Assembly (NCBI GenBank): GCA_030765045.1
Contig: CM060967.1
Span: 124,451,412-124,515,411 of the forward strand
DNA length: 64,000 bases
Reading direction: 5' to 3'
From: Tenodera sinensis
Lineage: Eukaryota; Arthropoda; Insecta; Mantodea; Mantidae
Shown one piece after another: positions 48,701 to 61,188 of the stretch. Every line of letters starts with the position of its first letter. The first letter of the stretch is position 1. The translations under genes and the position numbers were made by a program. Below the pieces are notes generated by a model. That model made no database searches. It was given only the letters and a program-made list of their open reading frames with translations, and had not been told where the DNA came from.

Positions 48701-49829
48701 ATCGCATATGTGTGCTCTTTAGAAAAAAAGGTTCTTCTAGGCGCTACTAGATAACAGCCAAAGGTGGGTAGAGCTCCCCCCGACTCCGCCAGAGGGAAGC
48801 ATCTATGAGCAGCCCAAAGGTGTGTCAAGCTTGAAACTGTTGGTGACCTGTGCACGTCTGTGGACCGTCTCCCTGAAAAATACAGCTTCCTGATATTCCT
48901 TCACTTCATCCGTTTCTTCTGTGACCCCTTGGGTCGAGGTAAACGGGGTGTCCACCCTCTCTTATCTTGCCATAGTCACTGTCATAGTCAAGTAGCAGGG
49001 AAGAAGTCAGGGGGATCAAGTCAGCATCCTGCGATTGCGCAAAGTAACAGCGACAAAACATTAGATAGAACATGTCCAGACAGATGCTGTTAATTAAATT
49101 TAGATAATTTTTTATTGGCTAATAATAATGGGCAATTTATTCCCTCAATATTCCCTACACAACCAAGTCCAGCTAACTTCCGAATTTTCACTACTTCGGA
49201 TGCAGTAACACTCATCTCGTAAGTAGAACTGGATTTATATGTAATTACACATTTTCTTTCCTGCTACTTAGATGCTGCGAAAAGTTATATCTTTACAAGC
49301 CATTATATTAAGTTTATTTCATTCCAAATATCTTAATAGTTTCGTATTGGTGTATATTCATTTCTGTGTTGAAGTTTACACTCATTATGAGCCTGTTTCG
49401 GTTATGTCATACATTTGAAAGGATGACAAGTAGGTAATGGAACCTCTAAAATAGGTTTTACCAAAGCTTGTGATTACTTGCGGAAAACACGGTTGTATAC
49501 ACTGTGTGACAGTTATCTTTTACCCCTAATAGCTAGGGTTAATGGTTTTTTTAACCAGCCACCTGCATATTGGAGTTTCCAAGCTACACCTTTTGTGTCA
49601 GTCTTTACATAGTTCATCCTAATTGCTTTTAAACTGTCACCTGCATAGTGGAGTTACCAGGCACTTACAACTATTCTTAAAGGCTTTCTACTTTCCTAAT
49701 ATCTCAAAGAGATGTTATTTTCTTTTAAACGGTTCAAGAACATACTTCGTTCAACATCAGCTAACTATGGAGCCAATATGACACCAGTTGCATCCTAGTT
49801 GGTTTTCAAAATTAAAATCATGGAGTGCC
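48701..49829. other. Unassigned DNA
   Basis: No supported gene or repeat found. Confidence 0.35.
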
Positions 49830-50259
49830 TCGACGAGTCCTTTACAACTGTTGGTAAAGCATGTAATTTGTCATGCATGTTCCATGAAGTCCCAATTTCA
49901 ACATGTTCGAAATGCTCTGCATAGAAAAAAACCAACAATTAGGTGTACAGGATAAACAAGCACTTTTATCTCAGATTCAGCCTTCACTTCAAGAAATCCT
50001 TTTTAGAAAGAATTATACAATACTATGATTGCAGTTCCCGAATTTACATCTTACCCGGCAAAATATTGCAAGCAACATGTTCCTCACCAACCAACACTAT
50101 CCAAGAATTATTCCGATATCTGCTATGACGAGGCAATGTGCAACATTGAGAGTACTTAGACAATACTCATGGATTGCTGTTGATGAACCACCGGATGTAA
50201 AAGGTCAGTTTATTGCACATCTTGTGGTGGGAAAGCTAGAACCTAACAGAAGGGGTTAG
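49830..50259 (+). pseudogene. N-terminal relic of a hAT-like (CGGBP1-type) transposase
   Basis: The frames assemble into the start of a transposase of the type that gave rise to vertebrate CGGBP1. First comes a BED-like zinc-finger segment, VICHACSMKSQFQHVRNALH (CxxC and a His), at about 49855-49925. After a frameshift comes QQLGVQDKQALLSQIQPSL. Then in another frame TLSKNYSDICYDEAM. After a stop or frameshift near 50150 comes QYSWIAVDEPPDVKGQFIAH plus LVVGKLEP. The last block is the WVSIDETTD(x)GRY-type motif around the first catalytic acidic residue of hAT transposases. Several frameshifts and an early end mean it is dead. No terminal repeats were identified around it. Confidence 0.65.
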
Positions 50260-51043
<784 letters not shown>

Positions 51044-51469
51044 CATTATCTTTTTAAAAAACATTTTAACAATGTTTCTAAACCAACAGCACTGCCACAA
51101 AATGTCAACATTAATTTGTTTAAACACCTGGGGAAAAGGATGCGGAGATTTCTCTTGTTTGGATAGAACAATTAAGTGTCAAATAAACTATTTCGTTTCT
51201 TGTTTCCTCAACAGAAAGTACTCCACCTGCCTCACCTTGGACGACTGAATGTGAAGGTAAATAAACACGTGCAATAACCCACCCCCAGGACAGGCACAAC
51301 TACTCTATAAGAAAATTCTCCTTCCGTTTCCCTTCAACACCTTTCGCCAATCGGAAAACATTTGGAGTCGGCTGTACCTATGCCCCTTGCGTAAGACTCC
51401 GGAGAGGAAGGATGAGGCGAGAAGAGACAAGAGGGCGATCACTCACGACAAAGCAGAAGACGGATTCCT

Positions 51470-51835
51470 ACCATTAACAAATTGAAACTCCTCGGTCGCG
51501 TATAGTACAACTCGGGGTCTTAGACATCCCGCAACGGGGTTCGGAAACCGGAGACTGGAGACCACCCCGCAGAAGGATGAAAATTTTACAGAGAGTATAT
51601 TTCCTGCCAGGCAACGACAAGATCCCGCGACATTTACTACCCTGAAGGAGACCAACCAGAGGAAGGGTGAAAGAAAATAAGAGTGAATGAAATGGAGGGA
51701 CAGGAAATTTGGGGGATGTAATGATCCTGCCAACATTCGCCTATCGACCCGGGAAACCCCATGGGTCACGTAGGCCGGCCGCTGGGATCGAACCTGAACA
51801 AAACCGCCTGAGCCATCCCGTTCACTTGTCACTCA
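51470..51835 (-). mobile_element. SINE-C, long GC-rich copy, inverted
   Basis: Minus-strand head GGGATGGCTCAGGCGGTTTT and B box AGGTTCGATCCCAGC. GGTTTCCCGGGTCGATAGGC and GAATGTTGGCAGG follow, then a GC-rich body to about 51470. The A-to-B spacing is short. Confidence 0.55.
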
Positions 51836-52354
51836 AATACCTTTCAAACGGTTCAACATTAGCCATGTGTTGCGACTCCAGTTATTGTTTATAAATTACC
51901 CGGTGTTACCGCACGTTTTGGTAGATAACGGTGGTACAGATAGGTATTATGAAGGGCATGTCAGACTGCTTGCTATGTGAGGGAGAAATGACCACGTGAC
52001 AGTAATGTTAACACAGTGGGTGGTACTGTATCAATATTCCGCATGTATCGTTTCGCCGTAAATCGTCTCCTTTGTTATGCCTTCTCCCGCTATGATGACC
52101 TTGTCAAGCGTTTGGTCCTATGTGTCCTGAATGTCTGTCGGACATGAATAGCGGACACTTTCAAAAGAATGAGCCCCGTTACGTCACACTCCTTTTGTAT
52201 CTTGTTTGCTAAGTCGTAACCACCATTCTGCTACAGCCTTTCTTTACGGAAGCGTTTATTAATGAAACTTTATTGCAAGCTGAATTCGCGCGGCGTATGG
52301 TGTATGTCCCGCTTGTCATTCACAAAAAGCCAAGAGACAAGTCTTTCGGCAACA

Positions 52355-52470
52355 TAACCGAGTGATATAGCGGTCTGTGGGTCCGATTATGTGATCGACC
52401 TCTCTAACCCATGGTTTTTTCGGTGTTTTCCCGGATCGCTAGGCGAATGCTGGGAAAGATAATTACTGTT
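52355..52470 (+). mobile_element. SINE-C head fragment
   Basis: CATAACCGAGTGATATAGCG, TGTGATCGACCTC, GGTTTTTTCGGTGTTTTCCC and AGGCGAATGCTGGG parallel the first about 110 bp of SINE-C. Confidence 0.5.
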
Positions 52471-52540
52471 TGTGGTCCAGGAGTTTACCTATGACCTAGT
52501 GGTTGTCACAAGTGAACTTGAGATAGCGCTCTTTTGTTTT

Positions 52541-53288
52541 AACTTTCTCTGCTGCGTATAGTAAGCAGGGGAAGTATTGTATTCCACCCAAAAATCCGAA
52601 GTCGAGATTTCACCGGGAATATATGTTTTGAGGCCCCATGAATAAGAAAAAAGCATTTTTAGAAAAAGGTATGTTTGTGTATGTATGTGTGTGTGGGTAT
52701 GGATGCGACACGAAGTTTTTTGAAGAAAATTGCTCCACGCTAAACTACCCTTTACATGGACAATTTGTCGAACATTTTGATTTTCTGGAAAATGACTAAC
52801 GATTTTGATTAAAATGCCACATGTTTGAGATATTTTTATGACAAATGAAATGTATATTTTGAATTTTCTGGCTATAGCTCAGTTATTCCTGTTTACTCTT
52901 GATGACTTTTGCATAACTGGTAAAGTATAACACATAGACCAAATCGTCCTATACAAAAATGTAGATCTCGTTAAAATATACAATTTGTGACCAAATGTCC
53001 TTTTTTTAGAATGAACCACTTTGGAGATATTCCTTATAATTTGTCTGACTTTTGCAAAATTAGTCTTTCCACAAATGGAAGATCGTTATTCATTTTTATA
53101 TCTTAGCCGTGCAAGGAGACGGAATTCCAAAGCTTTAAAATATTTGACTATCGCTCAAAGCCTACTGTATTCCGATATTGTCCTTGCACCTACAAGAAAA
53201 TCAGCAATATAATAATTTTTGCAAATGGTTATCTCGAGTAACATGAAGAAAATAGAGGAATAAGAATTTGCAAGAATAATTAGTATTA
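52541..53288 (+). mobile_element. R element, 3' terminus missing
   Basis: 5' end AACTTTCTCTGCTGCGTATA at 52541, GTATTGTATTCCACCC, a short TG tract, and a shortened mid-body. The 3' module runs to about 53288. The final AGTAGAGAAAGT motif and hairpin are replaced by an AT-only stretch (53288-53356). Confidence 0.75.
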
Positions 53289-53356
53289 TATAATTATATA
53301 CAATATTATATAGTTAAATTATTATATAATTATGTAATAATAAATATAATTATAAT

Positions 53357-53432
53357 TGTGACTCAGCAAGAGAATGTGGGATGGGTAAGGCAAGTTCAAT
53401 CGCTATCTCCCTTCTCGTGCCCATGACTAAGT
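53357..53432 (-). repeat. Dispersed repeat shared with 57518-57600
   Basis: The reverse complement (CATGGGCACGAG ... TAGCGATTGAACTTGCCTTA ... CATTCTCTTGCTGAG) matches 57518-57600 closely. The CA..CATGGGCA end resembles a hAT-type terminus, but no partner end was found. Confidence 0.5.
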
Positions 53433-54199
53433 GTATAGTGAGAGAACCCAGTATTGTGCTCATATTAGTAGCAGCAAAAGAAAGGCGAGGGACAGGTTTA
53501 TAACTTCTTGGAGTGTGTCGTTAAGTGATGGGCGCTGCTATAAGTAGGGGTTGTACGAGACGCCACCGGAGTTTATTCTGTAGCCACTAGGGACCCTGCC
53601 CTCTGCTATCGTCTTTGCTCAGGTATAGCCTTCCTTAGTATCCCCCAGCTCAGCCTCTCACGGTGAGCGGGCGCCCCGTCAGAGGTACAGGTACAAAGGA
53701 TTTCATAGGTCGAGGTGCTAAGTCCGAACCTTGTCATGGAGTCATTCGGCAGCATTGCAGGCTTCTTAGTAAAGTAAACTAAAATAGTAACAAACAGTCA
53801 TCTTTCCTTGCCCATGAAGTGGGTTTTAAACTCAGACTGCATGGTACATGTGAACACAATAGATATGGATAGCATGGACAGCAATAGGTACTATGCAAAT
53901 ATCAGTTAAAAATTTCCATTTATTTCATAAGCCTTACTTTGAATTAGTATACTAGAACTATAGTTATCAGCAACGTCAAATAATAAAGGAAAGCTTACGT
54001 ATAACAATTCCAATGCAACAATAAATTACACAAGTGAAAATTAAAATTAATGTATTATCATTCTTAACAGACAAATTAATACAGTGCCTGAGATACTGAA
54101 TAAATTTTATTCAGAAACTTTGATATATTTACTATTACAATATTAAGTTAATTCCAGTTGCATTTCGCAATACCAGAAAATAAAATCTATTATTCCAAG
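53433..54199. other. Unassigned DNA
   Basis: No supported gene or repeat found. Confidence 0.35.
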
Positions 54200-54201
54200 T
54201 A

Positions 54202-54806
54202 CAGTAGAACCCCGGTAACTCGACATTCTGTGACGCCTTTATATTTATTTTAATATATTTATTTTTCATCATTAAACTTAACTGTAATTTCTACAATCCG
54301 CAATGCAATTTTAAATTCTCTCTCACAGTAACAAACGAGCTGATCGCGTATTGACCTTCGATATCTAGTCAGAACATATGCAGCTGGCAGATCATTATTA
54401 CGGAATCAAAAGCTTGCTGCTACTAATATGGATACATAGCACAAACACTTGTTTGCAAGGTTTGAAGGTTTATTACTGAATCCGGTAAGCTAATATTTCA
54501 GTTACATATATTTCTGGGTACAGTATCTACAGTTTCTTTGATTTCAGGCTTACTGTTAATGTTGTGTTTGTGCTAGTGAAAATTTCAATCGAGAAAAAAC
54601 ATGACAATGGAAATTAAATTGAACACCGGACAAAGGGGAACATAAATACGTAATAAATTGTAGGAAATGCTCTTTTATGTTTCCTATATTGTGCATTTAT
54701 ATAATTTGCAGTATCATTTTATGAGTTGTGAATAACAGATTCCTTTTACCATCAAATTAGACATTTGGATTTCTCCACATTAGAGCGAGTTATCGGGATT
54801 CTACTG
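54202..54806. mobile_element. pogo/Tigger-type MITE, 605 bp, TA target
   Basis: Left end CAGTAGAACCCCGGTAACTC (54202) and the inverted right end CAGTAGAATCCCGATAACTC (ending 54806) match at 19 of the first 21 positions. TA flanks both sides (54200-54201, 54807-54808). CAGTAGAA-CC termini with a TA duplication are characteristic of pogo/Tigger elements of the Tc1/mariner superfamily. No transposase is seen. Confidence 0.85.
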
Positions 54807-54813
54807 TATCGAT

Positions 54814-55095
54814 ATGGCATCGTCATATTACCGAGGACGCTACCCCACAAGTGTATCTGGTGGTTGTAATTGCCGCAACCGATCCATATACTTCGTTTAT
54901 CCTTCCACACGGGAAGAACCAATGGAAGCGGAAGACACGTATGTTATCTGTTTTATCTGCGGAAGGAGTTTCCGTATTGTCTACGAAGGAAGGGCATGTT
55001 ATCATAAACGCTGTGTGCGTGACCTTCCGCTTTCTGCTGTTATATACTTTATCAAACTACAACGTATAGCATTATGCGTTTCTATACTAAGATGA
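54814..55095 (+). other. Unrecognised 93-codon open frame
   Basis: Begins just after the pogo MITE. More than one frame and both strands are open over about 200 bp, so coding status is doubtful. The plus-strand frame has ICFICGRSF and ACYHKRC (Cys/His pairs), but I recognise no domain. Confidence 0.15.
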
Positions 55096-55171
55096 CAGGT
55101 GATCCTAAGTGACTGCAAATGTTTTCAAAATGTTCTGGCATTTTGTGACGTTATCTCCGATGCTTTGTTGT

Positions 55172-55388
55172 TGATCTAGGTGGCTCAGTTGGTTAGACGC
55201 TGGCCTGCTGATCCCAAGGTCGCGAGTTCAAATTCGGCCCAGACTGATGGTTTTTAAGTGAGCTTAAAAACAACAGCTCCATGTCAGCAGATTTACTGGC
55301 ATGCAAAAGAATTCCTGCGGGACAAATTCCGGCACACCGGCGACGTTGATATAATCCTGGCATTTGATCAGCGTCGTTACACGACAAA
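55172..55388 (+). mobile_element. SINE-B, full-length, best-preserved head
   Basis: A box AGGTGGCTCAGTTGGTTAGA, B box GGTCGCGAGTTCAAATTC, centre CCAGACTGATGGTTTTTAAG, CAGATTTACTGGCATGC, 3' end CAGCGTCGTTACACGACA. No clear flanking duplication. Confidence 0.85.
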
Positions 55389-55486
55389 AACTATTTTTGC
55401 TAATACTTTGTGAAAAAAAAAAAGTTTTACTTCTAATATTCTAATTAATCAGCACATAATGGAAAAAGCGTAATGTTGAAAAAAAA

Positions 55487-56320
55487 TCTTGTGTTGCACT
55501 CACATGACTTTCTCTTCTCTTGTTCGAACTGTTCATAAAAACGCTTATTCCTCCATCTCTTCATGTTAATCGAGATAATTGTAGCAATTAATCTTATTGC
55601 TAATTTTCTTGTAGGTGTAAGAGGAATATGAGAATATTTAGCAATAGCGACATCTTTTTAAGCTGGTCGCTGTATGGTGGCAAATGAATAACAACCTCCT
55701 TAAATATTGGAAAAATTTAGGCAAATAACAGCGCATATCTCCGAAACGGTTCACTCCATAAAAAGTGCATTATGCATAAATTAGGCGTTTTAACAAGATC
55801 TACCTTTCTGTGTAGAACATATTGTCTATCTCATGTGGTTTACCTGATATGCAAAATCAGAGTACATAGGGCTTCTGAGGACATATACAGAAAATTCAAA
55901 ATACACATTCCATGTCATGAAAATAACATATGGTAGTTTAATCAAAATCGTTAGAGCTATTTTTTGGAAATTAAAGCATTCGAAAAATGTTCCATGTAAA
56001 GGGTAGTCTGGGGTATGGAATTTTCTTGACAGTCTTTGAGTCGTATATTTTGAAGATGCTGAACTTTAATGCCAAGTTTGGTATTTAACCAAATTTTCAT
56101 TTATGAGTTATGCCGTTCATAGACATACACACGAACAAATGGATAACTCCCCCCCCCCACCCCCCCCACACACACACACACACACACGGGCCTTTTTCTA
56201 AAAGTGTTTTTTTTTTATTCGGGTAGTCCCAAAACACGTATTTCCTGTGAAATTTTGATATCAAATTTTTTGTGGAATGCAATACTTCCCCTACTTACCT
56301 TATACGTAGTAGAGAAAGCA
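55487..56320 (-). mobile_element. R element, second subfamily, full length
   Basis: Hairpin end TCTTGTGTTGCACTCACATG at 55487, subterminal ACTTTCTCTTCT, subfamily markers (GGGCTTCTGAGGACA, TACCTGATATGCAAA). C-run/CA microsatellite at 56148-56187. 5' end TACGTAGTAGAGAAAGC at 56320. Confidence 0.8.
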
Positions 56321-56744
56321 AAAAAGGCAAATATAAGTTTCCATTGTAATGCAGGTCGCATAAGCAACTGTGCCAACTTTTGCGTGGTTCTCCTCACCAA
56401 GAATGCCCCACTTGCGGTAGTGTTTATGGGTGAGGTGGTGCTTTTTTAGGAAGGCGTGGGTGTCATAATGTTTAGGGATTCTGCCTGTAGGTCGTTGCTC
56501 TGCCCACCTTCTGCAGCTCTGTGACGGACAGTTGTAGGTAAAACGGCGAAGGAGAAAGGAGGGACCTCGTTGGCTGTACAATCTTGGAGACAGACACGTG
56601 ATAAACTGATAAGGGCCGAAATAACTCCAGCCATTTAAGATGCGGTGTTTATTTGCTTGCCCTGAAATGAACATTCCAGCTTTACGTTTCTCTTTCCCTT
56701 CCACACAAGATCAAAATACACATCATGGAACTCAAATTTTCCGC
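56321..56744. other. Unrecognised segment, open on the minus strand
   Basis: A minus-strand frame of about 130 codons (to 56704) overlaps an alternative open frame. I recognise no motif, and it may be part of the adjacent retroelement's 3' region. Confidence 0.2.
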
Positions 56745-57475
56745 TTTAACTTTTTCGCTCTCTCTTTAAGGATGTCTTCTTCTTCTTTTCCACTTCACGG
56801 CGTGGGCAGAATGCCCGTACCGTCTCACAATAATTGCCCTTTCCACCTCTTTTTGGGTCTACCAACTTCTCTCTTTCCTTTGGGTTGATACTGGAGTGTA
56901 ATCTTAGGCAGTTGTTGCTGACATTCTTTGCATCCATTACTTTTGATATTTTTCAATTTTGCTGTTTACTGAGCCTATTTAAGTTATTTTCTTGTCTTCA
57001 TGTTTTATTTTATCCAACCTAGAGCATCCCTTTGTTTTCCTTAAAACGTTCATCTCGGCACTTTGTATTTGGCTTTTCATTTTCTTCGCGAGAACCCATG
57101 TCTCACTTCCACATAGTGGTGGGGACTGCCATTGTCTCCCTTCTTTGTTTATTTCTCAACGTTCTATGCACTGTTGCACATATTTGGAATCTTGGCATTT
57201 TTTTTTACTCATATCTCTTTAAGTTCTGATCATATAATTTAGATTACATCCTAAATAGTTAAACTCTCTTACTTGTTCTAATGGTTTATTTTTCTAAAAT
57301 TATTTTTGACTTTGTGTGTTGCTTTTCCCAAAACGATTTTTCTGTTGATATTTTAAAATCAAATTGTTGTCATATCTGGTTCAAGCAGTATAACGCAAAT
57401 TGCAGATTATCCTCCGTTTTGAGTATTAAAACTACGCCATGTACATATAATAAAATATTAAGGAGTTACCAACCC
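56745..57475 (-). pseudogene. Reverse-transcriptase C-terminal half of a non-LTR retrotransposon
   Basis: Read on the minus strand across several frames. The catalytic-box region is eroded (LLNILLYVHGVVLILKTEDN where a YADD-V-LI motif is expected), then LQFALYCLNQI, LEQVREFNYLGCNLNY (the REFNYLG motif of domain 6/7), ETMAVPTTMW, KMKSQIQSAEMNVLRKTKGC and LDKIKHED. Near 56860 lies the basic tail PKGKREVGRPKKRWK. This order is the standard C-terminal part of an APE-type non-LTR reverse transcriptase common in arthropods. Many stops and frameshifts, and loss of the catalytic aspartates, make it dead. It is truncated upstream near 57475. Confidence 0.75.
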
Positions 57476-57517
57476 CCTTTACACAGCAGATTTTCTGCAG
57501 TGAGTTCTTCCCTTGGG

Positions 57518-57600
57518 ACAGGCATGGGCACGAGAGAAGAGCTAGCGATTGAATTTGCCTTACCCACCCCTCATTCTCTTGCCGAGTGACAAAGGTTGTT
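57518..57600 (+). repeat. Dispersed repeat shared with 53357-53432
   Basis: CAGGCATGGGCACGAG ... TAGCGATTGAATTTGCCTTA ... CATTCTCTTGCCGAGTGACA. See the inverted copy at 53357. It looks like one end of a transposon, perhaps hAT, whose other end I could not find. Confidence 0.45.
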
Positions 57601-58909
57601 TTGATACAACACGTGCAGTAGTGGGTTTGTTCCACTTGCGTGGTAGTAATAATTTCTACGCCGGTATTAACTGTTTTGTTTATATTAAACATATTTTGCA
57701 TACAATAATTATTACTGTGATTAGGCAAATTACATAATCTTGGAGTTTATAACATTACTTTCTCTTATGCACGTACTATCCTTACACCGCCCTATGATTA
57801 ACATACTAAATTGCTTCTCTTTCACAATAAAGCAGTAAATTTCCATTGCTATTTAGCCTTAAAATATTTTAAAACTATTTGATCACCCTAAATTGTTTGG
57901 TTTTAAACTTAAATGTTAAAATTTTGAAACAGGAAATATAAGTTTATATTAAATAAACTAATAAGAAACTAAAGCTCTAAACGGTGGAATCATATCGCCC
58001 CTTTTATATGTTTACAAATACGAGTATTCAAAAAGTATCCTTTGAAATTGTAAATAAATACCTGTAAGATCACCAAAGTTTGATTTACGCTTCTGATTAA
58101 AGTTGCGTTTCATATTGTAACGCTTTATATTGGCAAATTGAAATCCGCATATCTACCACTCTTCATGAAACAGCCGTACTCGCCACTGAATGAGGCGTGG
58201 CGGAACCTGAACAGCAGTACAGGGAAGGCATGGACGGTGGAGTGAGGCAAAAACGTGTTTCAGGGGAGTGACCAATTGAGCCGATTGTATCCATGCCTGC
58301 CTGAGACCTGCCTGAGGAGGACTGCCTTCACCATGGTTCTGGAGCACCTTCTGTCCCACCCCAAGTTGTACTAACCCCAAATGAAGTGTCGATACTTCCG
58401 CCGGTTTAACCGAAACATTCGCCTCCTTCTCCGTTGTACACTTTAACCATAACAATGGGCTAGGGACCCTGATCCAGGAAGTATCCTCTGGGTCAGAGGA
58501 ACCTGGAGGTCAGGTCGGCAGGGTCACTACTCCCTGAAAGGGGCTGTCTCAAATGAGTCCCCATACGTTACCGTTTTAAGGATATGTATACTGAAATTTC
58601 ATGAAAATCGAGAACAAAGCACAACTTATTTTATTTTAATTCTATAAAATAATAGATATTCTTGAATGTGAAAAATGCATAATTTGCTTCCGCACGCCAT
58701 GTTTAAATGTCGCATGTATTTTAATGAGAGCTATGTATCCAAATCGTTTATAGCTGTTTAACTTCTACTGGTATTTTCAGCATTTTCTTCCTGTTTCTTA
58801 TGGAACAGTTTTATATTGAATTAACGAAATTTGCTAACATGTTCACAGAGACATTAAAAATAAAATTTGCTGTGGAATTTATTGCCAGATGTGTCTAAAC
58901 ATATACATA
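57601..58909. other. AT-rich DNA with a GC-rich block at 58150-58560
   Basis: The 58150-58560 block is markedly GC-richer than its surroundings, and a 100-codon minus-strand frame crosses it (58455-58153). I recognise no motif; it could be part of a retroelement 5' region. The rest shows nothing. Confidence 0.3.
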
Positions 58910-59760
58910 TTACTTTCTCTACTACGAATACTAAGTAGAGGAAGTATTGTATTCCACCCAAACATTCGATGTCGAGATTTCACTGGAAATATATGATTTG
59001 AGGCCCTGTATCTCCCCCCCCCCCCAAAAAAAAAAATTTTTAGAAAAGGGTCCGTGTATATGTGTATCTGTCTCTCGGTTTGCCAATCTATGGGCAGCAT
59101 AACTTAACAACGAAAAGTCGGTTGGTATTTAAATTTAATGTCTTTTAAGGATGCGACACGAAGATTTTGAAGAAAGTTCCTCCACCCTAAACTATCCTTC
59201 ACATGAAAAAGTTTCGAAACTTTTGATTTTCTCGAAAATGGCTTTAGCGATTTTGATTAAAATGCCACGCGTTTGAGATATTTTTGCGGTAAACGAAATT
59301 ATATTTTGACTTTTGTGGCTATAGCCTATGTAGTCCCGTTTACTCTGGATGACCTTTTTATAACTGGTAAACCGTAAGAGATAGACCAAATCTTACTATA
59401 CAAGAAATGTAGATCTTGCAATTCCAAATAATTTTTTTGCTGAGTGAACCATTTTGGAGAAATTCCTTGTTATTTGTGTGAGTTTTGGTAAAGTTGAAAC
59501 TTTCGACAAATGGAAGATCGTGATTTATTTTATATATCCTAGCCGTGCAAATAAAACGGAATCTGAAGGCTTTAAAAGATGTGAGTATCACTCAAAGCCT
59601 ACTCATTCCCATATTCCCCTTGTACCGACATGAAAATAAGCAATAAGATAATTTCTGCAAATGTTTAACTCAACTAACACGAAGAAGATACAAGAATAAG
59701 ATTTTGTAAGAATGGTTAGCACAAGAGTAGAGAAAGTCATGTGAGTGAAACACTTCAGAT
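58910..59760 (+). mobile_element. R element, full length
   Basis: 5' end TTACTTTCTCTACTACGAAT at 58910. A C12/A11 run occupies the poly-T site (59014-59036); short TG tract. Body intact. Subterminal AGTAGAGAAAGT and the hairpin end (ATGTGAGTGAAACACTT CAGA) close it at 59760. Confidence 0.85.
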
Positions 59761-59855
59761 ATTTGTTTCAAATTTACGAGTTTTCCATTAATTAGATTAA
59801 TTAGAATAATAGAAGTAAAACATATTTTTTCTTACAGGGTATTAGGGAAAATATT

Positions 59856-59925
59856 TTTCGTTGCGTAATGACGCTGTCAATTTCCAGAATCATATCAGCG
59901 TCGCCGATGTGTCGGAATTTTTTTC
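59856..59925 (-). mobile_element. SINE-B 3' fragment
   Basis: The reverse complement ends with the family's CGACGCTGATATGATTCTGG-like sequence and GACAGCGTCATTACGCAAC. The head and centre are absent. Confidence 0.6.
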
Positions 59926-60057
59926 CCCAAAAATTACAAATTTTTAGGCATAAAAACAGGTTTGTAAGTTTAAACATTGCTGGAGCTTAAACTGAAGAAC
60001 GCCCAGAGAAGCCTAGGGACATTTTAAAAAGTAGATATATTTTCAAGCTAAAATTAC

Positions 60058-60136
60058 ATATATTTCCGATGAAATCTCGACATGGAATTTTTGGGTGGAA
60101 TATAATACTTCCCCTAATTACCAGTAAAGAAAGTAC
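60058..60136 (-). mobile_element. R 5'-end fragment
   Basis: 79 bp covering GATGAAATCTCGACATGG, ATTTTTGGGTGGAATATAAT and the terminus TTACCAGTAAAGAAAGTA. Confidence 0.65.
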
Positions 60137-60526
60137 AAAAGCTAAGGATTATTAGCTCTGAATTTGAAATTTTCAGTCATACATATTCTTAACACTTTCA
60201 CGTGCTCGCGGCTTTTGCGTCGCGAAGAATTATCATTTTCGTGATCATTGAATGCTGAGGCCGGAATTATTGACTGGCAAGATTGATAATTACAAGGACA
60301 TAGATGAATAATTCTATAAATAATGTCCATGCCTATGTTAAAATCAATGCATAATTAAGAAGCATGAGCTACACTTCTGCCAGCGAATAAGACATATTGG
60401 TTACGAAAGTTATGTATTTAGGAAAATAAAAGTCAAGGTAGCTAAGGTAATGTATAGGTGAACGCAGCCAATAATAAATCCATTAGCTCCAGGTTCACCT
60501 ATTATAGCTAATTCGGTACCTTCGGA

Positions 60527-60771
60527 GTTGTTGTTGTAGTGTTTAACGCCCGCTTTTACTACTACGGCACCGCAGGCGGTGACACTGATGACACATGGAA
60601 TGAAGATGGAGCACCGGTGGAATGAGGTGGCGGGGGAAACCGGAGCACCCGGAGAAAACCCGCCCTGACACCGCTTCGTCCACCACGAATACCACATGCG
60701 GGTCCCTGGGATCGAACCGGGCCGCCTAGGTGGTAGGCGAGCGCGCTAACCGCTCGGCCACGGCGCCGCCA
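60527..60771 (-). mobile_element. SINE-A2, full length, with 11-bp target duplication
   Basis: Minus-strand head GGCGCCGTGGCCGAGCGGTT (A box) and CCGGTTCGATCCCAGG (B box), centre CTCCGGTTTCCCCCGCCACC, and 3' tail GTAAAAGCGGGCGTTAAACA with a CAACAACAAC end. Exact GTACCTTCGGA flanks (60516-60526, 60772-60782). This is the best-preserved A-family copy. Confidence 0.95.
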
Positions 60772-60782
60772 GTACCTTCGGA

Positions 60783-61157
60783 AATCACAATTACCTGCAA
60801 AGAGACCTGCCAAGGATTCTTAGAATTTAGCAAGTCACAGAGTAAAAATAGTGTTCCAGGTGTGAATAAAAATCTTAAAATTTAGCTACGTTAATAGCAA
60901 CTATAGTGGGCTAATCATGGTGCAGGCGGACCTTGTGTTGATAAAGGAGCGTAGACTCTAAAATTCGTGGATTTCGTGCCATACAATCGATTATATTACA
61001 CATATCTTTTGCTTGCTCAATTATCGAGACACCAGCGATAAAGATCTTGGTCGGATTAACACAAACTTGGCAGTCGCCGCAGGAGAATTCTCCGCTTAGC
61101 ATTTCAATAACTCACTGCAACTTACGCCTCTTATTGTTATTGCAGAAACACTTATAT
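60783..61157. other. Old repeat hosting the P-like element
   Basis: 61085-61157 resembles 285-350 (TTCTCCG-TTAGCA, AACTTACG, TCTTA-TGTT). The similarity resumes after the P-like element at 62440, so the element appears to have landed inside a dispersed repeat. Confidence 0.4.
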
Positions 61158-61188
61158 CATAGCGGATAGAAGAGACAGTGTGAGCTCT
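61158..61188 (+). repeat. Left 31-bp terminal inverted repeat of P-like element
   Basis: Starts CATAGCGGATAGAAGA and continues GACAGTGTGAGCTCT. It differs from the right end at three positions (17, 19 and 27). Confidence 0.85.

Noticed and set aside
54814..55095. Zinc-ribbon gene next to the pogo MITE
   Set aside because: Cys pairs are present, but two plus-strand frames and one minus-strand frame are open at once and no family is recognisable; kept only as an unrecognised frame.
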